From: DASVAL01 sp035649575
GTDB taxonomy: Bacteria; Planctomycetota; UBA1135; UBA2386
NCBI GenBank assembly: GCA_035649575.1
Contig: DASRJH010000315.1
Location: 1-25,308, forward strand
Reading direction: 5' to 3'
Length of the DNA: 25,308 nucleotides
Below are positions 7,343 through 17,054 of this stretch, in pieces. The position numbers and the translations under genes were made by a program. Within the stretch, counting starts at the first letter, position 1, and every line of letters starts with the position of its first letter. The notes under the pieces were generated by a model. The model had not been told where the DNA came from. It saw only the letters and a list, made by a program, of their open reading frames with translations, and searched no databases.

Positions 7343-8413
7343 GTGAGCGGCGGCCGCGGCGACAAGAACTCCGAGTTCCGGCCGGGTACGTGGCTGCAGG
7401 CCACCGGTCCCGAGTGCGACATCGCGATCTGCACGCGCGCGCGCCTCGCGCGCAACCTGCAGGGCTTCCGGTTCTCCCCGTGCCTCGAACCGGACGAGTC
7501 GCGCCGTCTCTACGACTTCGTGTCGGGGCGGCTGCGGCAGGGTGGCCTGCCCGAACAACTCAACGTGCTCGACCTCGAGCCGGTCGACGAGCTCGAGCGC
7601 AGCGTGCTCGTCGAACGGCACCTGATCAGCCGGGAGCTCGCCGCGAGCAAGCGGCCGAGCGGCGTCGCGGTCGATGCCGACGAGAGCATCGCCGTCATGA
7701 TCAACGAGGAGGACCATCTGCGCATGCAGGTGTTCGCTTCGGGGCTGCAGACCGAAGCCGCGTGGAAGCGCGCCGAGCGCCTCGACGACGCGCTGATGCA
7801 GCGCTTGCCGATGGCCTGCTCCGAGGAGTTCGGGTTCCTGACCTCGTGCCCCACCAACACGGGAACCGGCCTGCGCTTGTCCGTCATGCTGCACTTGCCG
7901 GGCCTCGTCTGGTCCGAGGAGATCGACAAGGCGACGAACACGGCACAGAAGATCCACCTCGCCGTGCGCGGGCTCTACGGCGAGGGCAGCCGCGCGCTCG
8001 GCGACTTCTACCAGGTCAGCAACCAGCAGACGCTCGGCCGCGACGAAATGCAGATCCAGGGGGATGTGCTGCTGGCCGTCGGCCGCGTCGTGCAATGGGA
8101 ACGCGAAGTCCGCGGCGCCCTGCTGCGCGGTTCGGCCAGGGTGCGGACTCTCGATCGCGTGCACCGCGCGCTCGGCATCCTCGAGCGGGCCCAGATCCTG
8201 ACCAGTGAAGAGGCGCTCGGCAGTCTCTCGGCCCTCCGCTTCGGCATCGAGGAGGATCTGATCGAAGGGTTCACGATCGCCGCTGTCAACCGGGCACTCT
8301 TGCTGTCGCAACCCGGCCACCTGCAACGGCACACCCGCGAGTTGCTCAACCCCGAAGAACGCGATCAGCGCCGCGCCCAGCTGCTGCGCGAAGTGCTCGG
8401 CTGCGCGCCATGA
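7343..8413 (+). CDS. mcsB: Protein-arginine kinase McsB
   Basis: 356 aa, standard family length, GTG start at 7343 after a GGTGAGG-like site. McsB phosphorylates arginines on misfolded or regulatory proteins and so marks them for ClpC. ATP:guanido phosphotransferase motifs are present: ICTRARLARN at residues 29-38 (arginine contacts to ATP), MINEEDHLRMQ at 119-129 (catalytic Glu region), and SCPTNTGTGLRLSVMLHLP at 168-186, with the active-site Cys169. The later segment YQVSNQQTLG is also typical of McsB. The 46-bp spacer after mcsA holds near-repeats of GGCTCGGGTGA. Co-transcription with mcsA is likely; clpC is 195 bp downstream. Confidence 0.95.
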   Translation: MSGGRGDKNSEFRPGTWLQATGPECDIAICTRARLARNLQGFRFSPCLEPDESRRLYDFVSGRLRQGGLPEQLNVLDLEPVDELERSVLVERHLISRELAASKRPSGVAVDADESIAVMINEEDHLRMQVFASGLQTEAAWKRAERLDDALMQRLPMACSEEFGFLTSCPTNTGTGLRLSVMLHLPGLVWSEEIDKATNTAQKIHLAVRGLYGEGSRALGDFYQVSNQQTLGRDEMQIQGDVLLAVGRVVQWEREVRGALLRGSARVRTLDRVHRALGILERAQILTSEEALGSLSALRFGIEEDLIEGFTIAAVNRALLLSQPGHLQRHTRELLNPEERDQRRAQLLREVLGCAP

Positions 8414-8537
8414 CGCACCTCCCGATTCGGGACCAAGCGGCGTTGCGAGCGGCAAAGCAGCGCACAGAGAGTAACCTTCCCGAGCCCTTCCCGTACAAAA
8501 TACCACCACAACGCAAGACCATGCTGGATCTTCAAGT

Positions 8538-8556
8538 GGGGTAAATCCTATACCCC
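8538..8556. promoter_or_regulatory. Inverted repeat GGGGTA-N7-TACCCC upstream of clpC
   Basis: A perfect 6-bp inverted repeat with a 7-nt AT-rich spacer lies 52 bp before the clpC start, in a 195-bp intergenic region noticeably richer in A/T than its surroundings. It could be an operator or part of a promoter (TATACC overlaps its right arm). It does not match the CIRCE element or the heptad-repeat CtsR box. Its function is unproven. Confidence 0.35.
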
Positions 8557-8608
8557 TGGCGTCCGATCTAAGAGCAACGTCCCGCAGGTCCCGAGGTTCT
8601 TCACCCGC

Positions 8609-11188
<2,580 letters not shown>

Positions 11189-11266
11189 CTCAGGGTCCTC
11201 GGGTCACCGGCCGCGACTGCGGTTTTCCGCCTCGTCGCGCTGTTTCGTGCAACCGCTGGTGCCTTC

Positions 11267-12373
11267 GTGTCACTCTGCGATGTGCACGATTCCTATTTGA
11301 TGCTGGCTCTCGCCGAGGGTTTCGCCGAAAGCCCCGTCGCGGCTCTGCTCGGACCGGACGTGGACCCCGCGGCACTCTTGCGCGAGCCACCCTCCCCACC
11401 CGACGTGCCACCGCGCGTGGCAGCACGGCTGCGTGATCCCTGCCTCGCCGCACAGGCGGCGTCGGTGCGGCTGGCGGCCGCGCGGCATGGCCTCCATCTG
11501 CTGACTCCAGCGCACGGGGCATGGCCACGGCAGCTGCACGTCCTGGGCTTGCAACCGCTCGTGTTGTTCGCGCGCGGCGACCTCGCTGCACTCGCGCGCA
11601 CGCCGTCGGTCGCCTTCGTCGGCAGTCGCACGCCGACACCCTACGGCCACGACGCCGCTAGCCACCTGGCCCGGGCCCTGGCGCAGGCCGGCACGGTGCT
11701 CTGGAGCGGTCTCGCACGCGGCATCGACGGCATCGCGCACGAAGCCTGCGTCGCAGCCGCCGTACCGACCGTGGCCGTGCTCGCGGGCGGGCTCGATCAG
11801 ATCTATCCGCCCGAGCACACCCCCCTCGCCACCCGCATCGAAGCCACGGGTGGTTGCCTGCTCGGCGAACTGCCGCCCGGACGCCGGGCCCGGCGCGGCC
11901 ACTTCCCGCGGCGCAACCGCCTGCTCGCGGCCGGCGCGAGTGCAGTCGTGGTCGTCGAAGCGACTCTGAGCTCGGGCGCCATGCACACGGCCCGCTTCGC
12001 CGCCGAGTGCGGCACGGAGTTGTTCGCGCTGCCCGGTCCCTGGGCCAGCGAACGCAGCCAGGGCTGTCACCGCCTGATCGCGGAGGGCGCCACCCTGATC
12101 GAAGGTCCCGAGGCCCTGCTGCGTTCGCTCGGCATCCAGGCGAGCCAGACGGGCCCCGCGGCCCTGCACCTCGCGCGCTGCGCCGACGAGCAGGCCATCC
12201 TTGCCGGCCTTCGCCTGGGCCCGCGCCCCACCGACCTGCTGCAGCGTGAGTGCGGTCTTGACCGCGCGTCGTTCCTGCGCACGCTGTTCGGCCTGCAGGG
12301 GCGCAACATCGTCGCGCGTCTGCCCGGCGACCTCTGGCGCCTGCACGCGCCGCTGCCGCCTACCAGCCGATGA
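11267..12373 (+). CDS. dprA: DNA-processing protein DprA (Smf)
   Basis: 368 aa with a GTG start at 11267. DprA binds incoming single-stranded DNA during transformation and loads RecA; many non-competent bacteria also keep it. The Rossmann-type DprA core is complete: VAFVGSRTPTPYG at residues 115-127, SGLARGIDGIAHEA at 147-160, PTVAVLAGGLDQIYPPEH at 167-184, HFPRRNRLLAAGASAVVVVEA at 212-232, SGAMHTARFAAECG at 236-249, FALPGP, and the SQGCHRLIAEGATLI region. A C-terminal winged-helix-like segment (residues 300-365) follows. The N-terminal SAM-like domain is shortened. The 3' end overlaps the convergent small membrane-protein gene by 14 bp. It lies 78 bp downstream of clpC with no clear terminator, so read-through is possible. 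Confidence 0.93.
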   Translation: MSLCDVHDSYLMLALAEGFAESPVAALLGPDVDPAALLREPPSPPDVPPRVAARLRDPCLAAQAASVRLAAARHGLHLLTPAHGAWPRQLHVLGLQPLVLFARGDLAALARTPSVAFVGSRTPTPYGHDAASHLARALAQAGTVLWSGLARGIDGIAHEACVAAAVPTVAVLAGGLDQIYPPEHTPLATRIEATGGCLLGELPPGRRARRGHFPRRNRLLAAGASAVVVVEATLSSGAMHTARFAAECGTELFALPGPWASERSQGCHRLIAEGATLIEGPEALLRSLGIQASQTGPAALHLARCADEQAILAGLRLGPRPTDLLQRECGLDRASFLRTLFGLQGRNIVARLPGDLWRLHAPLPPTSR

Positions 12374-12551
12374 CCAGATCGAATGCCAGCATGCAGACAA
12401 TGAGAACCACCGACCAGATCACCCAGCGCCCCGTGCGCACGACAGCCGCGCGGACCGTGTCGCGCGCTGTCGTGTGGTGCTGTCCCACGACGACGATCGC
12501 GATCAGGAACAGGACCGGCACGTAGACCACGAGGCGGAACAACAGACTCAT
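12360..12551 (-). CDS. Small two-helix membrane protein
   Basis: 63 aa. The ATG at 12551 overlaps the stop of the upstream membrane-protein gene (ATGA, 12548-12551), which strongly supports real translation. There are two hydrophobic segments, LVVYVPVLFLIAIVVVG near residues 7-23 and WVIWSVVLIVCMLAFDLVIG near 43-62. A short charged loop with several His/Arg/Thr residues joins them, giving a helical hairpin. No family is recognised. The coupling suggests it partners the multi-pass protein made just before it. Its last 14 bases overlap the 3' end of dprA on the other strand. Confidence 0.75.
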   Translation of the reverse strand: MSLLFRLVVYVPVLFLIAIVVVGQHHTTARDTVRAAVVRTGRWVIWSVVLIVCMLAFDLVIGW

Positions 12552-13414
12552 GCGACCGCCTCCTGCCGCTGCTTCAGCGGGAACACCGCACGCTCCGCCA
12601 CCGTGTACGCGTCGACCATGACGACGAGGTTCATGAGCCCCGCGACCGTGCACAACACGACGCCGAGGTCCAGGTTCGGCGGCATCCCTTCCATGCGCAT
12701 CGGCCCGGTGACCAGCGCGGCGAACAGCGAGCCGCCGCCGAACAGATTCTGGCCGATCCACCACACCGAGTAGGTCGCGCGGTCGACCGCGTGCCCGTGC
12801 GAGAACGCGAGCCCGAGCGCGAACACGACGGCAACCGCCGCCCCCATGAGCAGGCCCTTGTCCTTCTGCCCGGCCCGCGTGTGACCCCAGCCGGGCACGA
12901 GCCACGACAAGCCCGCGCAGAGCGCCGGGTTGCAGGGTGGCTTCGGCGTCGTCTCGCCCCCATCGCGAAGCAACCGCAGTTCCCAGTGCGCCGCGGCCGA
13001 CCAGAACGCGGCGAGCATGCCCGAGGCACCGGTCAAGAAGCCGCCGAGATGCTCGAAGTCGCGCGGCATGCGCCAGAGCCGTTCGCCGGTCGCGCTGCCG
13101 TCGAAGCAGAGGATCGCGCCGAGCGCGTTCGCCGGCAGGTTGAGGATCTCGGGCAGCGTAAGCGGCAGCCCGAAGTGTGCCGCGATGCGCAGCACCTCCG
13201 ACCCGGTCTCGTCCGGCGTCAGCAACGCCCAGTAGAACAGGCGCTCGCGGATCAGGATCCAGCCGGCGAAGAACAGCACGAGGCAGCTTCCGAACGCGAC
13301 CGCGGCGCGCTTCTTCTGGCCGAGCTGGAGCTGCAGCAGCCCCGGCACGAAGCCGAGCAGGAACGGAGCCCAGCCGAGGCCGCGCGTGGGGTTGGTCGTG
13401 GTGCTACTCGCCAT
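12548..13414 (-). CDS. Multi-pass membrane protein with internally duplicated P-G-x(n)-G-Q-K motif
   Basis: 288 aa from the ATG at 13414; the longer upstream frame is not supported. About six hydrophobic segments are visible. Two share a motif: FVPGLLQLQLGQKKRAAVAFG at residues 22-42 and WLVPGWGHTRAGQKDKGLLMG at 171-191. Both have the pattern V-P-G-x(8)-G-Q-K-x-(K/R)-G/A followed by a transmembrane helix, resembling the P-G-x-G-x(n)-G-x-x-x-x-G signature of TM2-like proteins. The two halves are separated by a loop with a Lys/Pro/Cys-rich part (residues 150-165). No enzymatic residues stand out and the function is unknown. It is coupled to the 63-aa membrane protein downstream and lies 89 bp after the S41 protease gene. 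Confidence 0.85.
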   Translation of the reverse strand: MASSTTTNPTRGLGWAPFLLGFVPGLLQLQLGQKKRAAVAFGSCLVLFFAGWILIRERLFYWALLTPDETGSEVLRIAAHFGLPLTLPEILNLPANALGAILCFDGSATGERLWRMPRDFEHLGGFLTGASGMLAAFWSAAAHWELRLLRDGGETTPKPPCNPALCAGLSWLVPGWGHTRAGQKDKGLLMGAAVAVVFALGLAFSHGHAVDRATYSVWWIGQNLFGGGSLFAALVTGPMRMEGMPPNLDLGVVLCTVAGLMNLVVMVDAYTVAERAVFPLKQRQEAVA

Positions 13415-13484
13415 GGAGGCGCGACAGGTTACCGGACGGTGCCGCGCGGTCGAGCTTTTGCTGCAGGCCAAGGGCACAAGACCA

Positions 13485-13501
13485 GGCCCGCAAACGGGGC
13501 C
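13485..13501 (-). terminator. Hairpin just after the S41 protease gene
   Basis: On the minus strand GGCCC-N7-GGGCC begins 2 nt after the TAG of the protease gene. It has a strong GC stem and no T-run, so it is a weak or partial terminator candidate between the protease and membrane-protein genes. Confidence 0.3.
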
Positions 13502-13503
13502 AG

Positions 13504-15291
13504 CTACCGCAACAGCTCGAGCGCACGCTGCAACACGGAGTCGGCGCCACCTACGAGATCCACGGGCTCGGCCGGCACGGCGACATCGGGCACGACCCCG
13601 TTGCCCTCGAACAACACGCCGTCGGGCCGGAACGATGCCATCGTCGACAACTGCAGCCGAACGCCGCTCTTCGGCAACCGGTGGCCGGCCGCCCGGCCGC
13701 TGCCGCCGCTCGTCGCCTCGCCGACGAGCGTCACGTTCGGCAGCGCGCCGAGCGCCGCGGCAAACACGTCGGTCGCCGAGAAGCAGCCGCGGTCGATGAG
13801 CACGACGACCTTTTTGTCGTAGTCGAACGCCTTCTCGTTGTCCTTCTTGTCGAGGACGAGGAAGTGCCACGGCGAGAACTTTCCGTCCGGCAGCTTCCAC
13901 GACGGTCTGAAACTGCGCGCGAACGTCGTGATCGCAGCGCGCTGCGCATCGGTCCATCCCGGCCAGTCGGCCTGGTAGAGGCCACGATCGGCCAGCGCGT
14001 CGGGTCCCGCGGCCACACCCTTCTGCAACAGAATGGCCGCCACGTTGCCGACGACGGGCGCGCCCTTCGCGGGCAGCAAATACGGCGCGAGCCGCCGCAG
14101 CGCATCGCGGCTGCCGCCGCCGTTGCCGCGCACGTCGATGACGAGTCCCTTCGTCGCGCGGAACGTCTGCATCGACGCGTCGAGCCCGTCGAGAAACTCG
14201 GCCTCACCGGCCATCTGGTCGATGCGCAGGTAGCCGATGTTCCCGTCGAGCATTCGCGTCTCGGTGCGAGGCCATGAGCCATACGCGGGCTTGCGGTTCG
14301 TCGTGTCGAGCGTCACGTCGCGCGTGCCCGACTTGCCGCGCAAGGTGACCCCCACCTTCTCGTTGGCGGCAAGCTTCAGCTCCGCACGCAGATCGCCGAG
14401 GTCGCGCAGCAGCCGCTCGGCCTCGCGCGCCTGCATCGTCGGCGAGCCTTGGGTTGCGCGCGCCTTCGCGCCGGCGAGCCAGCGCCCGAGCTCGACGCCG
14501 TCGATCGCGGTCACGAACGGCCGCTCGGCGTCGACGAGACCGCTGCGATCGGCGAGGAACGCGACGTGCCCACCGGCCACCTCCTGCACGAGGAACGGCA
14601 AGAACGTGTCGCTCACGGGCGGCACGCCATCGACGCGCGAGTGTCCGTCGCCAAAGGCACGCAGGATGCGATCGACGATGCGCACGAAGGCGGCGCCCTC
14701 GACCGCGTCGCTGCCGAGCGACGCGCCGGCTGCCTGCATGAGCTTGTCGAGGTCCACGCTGCGCAGCGTGCGGTAGGCGAACTGCTCGTCGAGCAGGCGC
14801 CGCAACTCGGCGAGGTCCGCGCGCGCATCGGCGGCGGACAAGGTCGCAGCAGCTGCTGCGGCCTCGCTCGCGGGCGGTCGCGCGGCGCGGTTTGCTTGCC
14901 ACAGCCGCTTGCGATTCTCTTCGGTCATCTTCACCGCGGGCAGCTCGCGGATCTCCTTCGTGGCGAGGTCTCTCACTTTCAGGTCGACGGTCTCGCCGAC
15001 CTCGTGCCCCATCGCGTTGAGCAGGGCCGGCAGATCCTCGGTCAGCCGCTTCCACGCATTCCTGCCAGCCAACCGCTCGGCCTCGCGCAGGAGCGTCGCC
15101 GTGTCAACTCCCGCAACGGACTCGAGCGCGAACCAGGTGTCGTCGGCGACCTGCACTTCGATTCCCTTCTCGACGGCGCGCATGCCGCGGAACGGCGAGA
15201 TCGCCGGGCCATCGGATAGTCGCCTCTGTGCGGGCAACAGCGACGCGAGACCGAGTGCAACCGCGAACAATCGAACAATACGTGAGCTCAT
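13504..15291 (-). CDS. Secreted S41-family (C-terminal processing / tricorn-core type) peptidase
   Basis: 595 aa from the ATG at 15291, with GGAG 8 nt upstream. A signal peptide (residues 1-21, ending LASLLPAQ) predicts export. The C-terminal half shows the S41 core: NIGYLRIDQM near 351-360, GLVIDVRGNGGGSRDALRRL near 382-401, KKVVVLIDRGCFSATDVFAAAL near 493-513 with the probable nucleophile Ser505, and GEATSGGSGR near 524-533. The middle (200-330) contains helical S41 N-domain features and a segment (VTAIDGVELGRWL) like a PDZ-type or Tricorn-like binding region. It is predicted to degrade or process envelope proteins. It shares direction with the trypsin-like protease upstream, so the two may form a periplasmic proteolysis unit. 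Confidence 0.9.
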   Translation of the reverse strand: MSSRIVRLFAVALGLASLLPAQRRLSDGPAISPFRGMRAVEKGIEVQVADDTWFALESVAGVDTATLLREAERLAGRNAWKRLTEDLPALLNAMGHEVGETVDLKVRDLATKEIRELPAVKMTEENRKRLWQANRAARPPASEAAAAAATLSAADARADLAELRRLLDEQFAYRTLRSVDLDKLMQAAGASLGSDAVEGAAFVRIVDRILRAFGDGHSRVDGVPPVSDTFLPFLVQEVAGGHVAFLADRSGLVDAERPFVTAIDGVELGRWLAGAKARATQGSPTMQAREAERLLRDLGDLRAELKLAANEKVGVTLRGKSGTRDVTLDTTNRKPAYGSWPRTETRMLDGNIGYLRIDQMAGEAEFLDGLDASMQTFRATKGLVIDVRGNGGGSRDALRRLAPYLLPAKGAPVVGNVAAILLQKGVAAGPDALADRGLYQADWPGWTDAQRAAITTFARSFRPSWKLPDGKFSPWHFLVLDKKDNEKAFDYDKKVVVLIDRGCFSATDVFAAALGALPNVTLVGEATSGGSGRAAGHRLPKSGVRLQLSTMASFRPDGVLFEGNGVVPDVAVPAEPVDLVGGADSVLQRALELLR

Positions 15292-15332
15292 GCGACGATC
15301 TCCGGAGACCTGACGGGCGACACGATACGGGG

Positions 15333-15352
15333 CGCCGGCGCAGGCGCCGGCG
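15333..15352 (-). terminator. GC-rich hairpin between the two protease genes
   Basis: CGCCGGCG occurs twice (15333-15340 and 15345-15352). Being self-complementary, the copies can form an 8-bp stem around a 4-nt loop. It lies 34 bp after the trypsin-like gene's stop and 42 bp before the S41 ATG. No T-run follows. It may attenuate read-through or structure the S41 leader. Confidence 0.35.
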
Positions 15353-15385
15353 AGTACCCCAGACCGCCAGGACTGCCGCCCGCTG

Positions 15386-16861
15386 TCAAGTCCCTTCCGG
15401 CTCCATCGCCCCGCGCGCGCGGCCTGCGCGACCGGCCTGCCGCTTGCCCGAGCGCGCGCGCTGCGCCGCACCGTTGTCGCCGAGCGCGAGATCGGGCGAC
15501 CGGTCCCCGGGCACGTGATACCGCGACAGGATCCGCGGTTGCGCCGCGCGCGCCTCTTCGGCGTCGAGCAGCACGGTCGCCCCGCTCGTGAGTTTGATCA
15601 CGACTTCGCCCTTCGCGGCATCGAGCCGCAGCACGAAGTCGGCCATGTCGACGGGCTTCTTCCCGTTCACGGTATCGACCACGTCGTTGTGGAACGCCTC
15701 GTAGCCGACGTTGACCGCGTCGGCGAGCACCTGCGCGAGCACGATGACCTCCTGCTGCTCGGGCCGCCGCAGCCCCGAGTAGAACAGGTGCAGCAGCTCC
15801 TTCGGCGACTTGTCCCACCACTGGTCGCCCCAGATGCGTAGATACTCGGCCGTGAGCCGCTGGAACACGAGCCCGCCGAACAGGAACCACATCGGACGCC
15901 GGTCGAACTCGGTGCGCGGCACGAGCCAGGCCATCGGCCGCATCGTCATCTGCACCTTGATCTCCACGCCGTTGCGCAGGATGTGCGCCGACAGCAGGTC
16001 GCCGACGTGGTGGTCGCCGACGACGGCGTCGAACTGGCAGCGATAACGGCCGCGGTATTGCACGGTGCCGTTGTCCGCGATGCGCAGGCCGTCGAGCCGC
16101 GTCAGCACGTCACCTGCCTGCAGGTGCCCCCACGCGCTCGAACCGAACTGAACGGCGGTGACCAGCACTCCGGAATCGCGCGGCCGCATGGCGAGGTGGC
16201 GGCGCAGGGCCTCGTTCTCGAGCGGTTGCGTCGTGATGCCGAGCCCGGGCACGTTCGGGTCCTTCTTGTGCTTCACGGCCTCGAGGAAGCGCGCGAGGAT
16301 CGGGGCCGGCACCATCTCGCCGATGTTCTCGGCCTCGGGCAGCGCCTGGAACGCGATGCCGACGACCTTGCCGCGCGCGAACACGGGGCCGCCGCTGTTG
16401 CCTTCGTTGATCGCCGCGTCGACGGTGACCGCGAGCAGGTGGCGCTGGCTGTGTTCGTAACGCTGCACCTCGATGCGCGAGACGACGCCTTCGGTGATCG
16501 ACACCTCCTCGCCGCCGATCGGGTAGCCCACGACCTGCACCGCGTCGCGCAGATTCGGCAGGTCGCCGATCACGGCCGGCCGGATGCCGCGCGCGAACGC
16601 CTTCTGCTCGATGTGCAGCAGCGCGAGGTCGCTGTCGTGGCTGATCGCTTGCACGCGCGCGACGAACTTCGTGGTGTCGCTCTGCTTCTGCACCTGCACG
16701 AACGTCGCGTTGGCAACCACGTGGGCGCCCGTCAACACGTGTTGCGGCCCGACGATGACGCCCGAGCCCGTGCTGCCTCGCGGCGCCACGCTCTGCCACG
16801 GACATTCGTAGTCGGGGTCCTGGTAGGTGCTGTAGACGCGGACGACCTGCGGGTGCGACAT
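15386..16861 (-). CDS. Trypsin-like (DegP/HtrA-type) serine protease with PDZ domain
   Basis: 491 aa from the ATG at 16861. The S1C-type protease domain has a complete triad: TGAHVV (His47), HDSDLALLHI (Asp78) and EGNSGGPV (Ser156), each in its usual context. A PDZ-like region follows (roughly residues 185-320, with LQAGDVLTRLDG). A C-terminal extension of about 140 residues ends in a basic low-complexity tail (AQRARSGKRQAGRAGRARG). No signal peptide is visible at this start, which is odd for an HtrA-like protein. The frame is open upstream to 17020, but that extension adds only Gly/Arg/Ala-rich sequence with no hydrophobic signal. The protease could be cytoplasmic or the start may differ. 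It is divergent from the HEAT-repeat gene at 17055. Confidence 0.88.
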   Translation of the reverse strand: MSHPQVVRVYSTYQDPDYECPWQSVAPRGSTGSGVIVGPQHVLTGAHVVANATFVQVQKQSDTTKFVARVQAISHDSDLALLHIEQKAFARGIRPAVIGDLPNLRDAVQVVGYPIGGEEVSITEGVVSRIEVQRYEHSQRHLLAVTVDAAINEGNSGGPVFARGKVVGIAFQALPEAENIGEMVPAPILARFLEAVKHKKDPNVPGLGITTQPLENEALRRHLAMRPRDSGVLVTAVQFGSSAWGHLQAGDVLTRLDGLRIADNGTVQYRGRYRCQFDAVVGDHHVGDLLSAHILRNGVEIKVQMTMRPMAWLVPRTEFDRRPMWFLFGGLVFQRLTAEYLRIWGDQWWDKSPKELLHLFYSGLRRPEQQEVIVLAQVLADAVNVGYEAFHNDVVDTVNGKKPVDMADFVLRLDAAKGEVVIKLTSGATVLLDAEEARAAQPRILSRYHVPGDRSPDLALGDNGAAQRARSGKRQAGRAGRARGAMEPEGT

Positions 16862-17054
16862 CGCATGGGTCGGATACCGCTTCGCGGGCTCACCCCGCCA
16901 GAAGAAAATCGGGTCGTGCCCGACGGCCCGCCCGGCGCCACGCGCCGCGCCGCCGGCGGGCCCCTTGCCGGCACGCACCTTGCTACCGCCCTGCGCCTGG
17001 CAACCGGCTCGCGCCTGCACCGTCCCGCGCCCTGCGAGCCCGAAGAACCCTCAC

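Noticed and set aside
8414..8608. CIRCE or CtsR operator before clpC
   Set aside because: Neither the TTAGCACTC-N9-GAGTGCTAA element nor the tandem heptad of CtsR is present.
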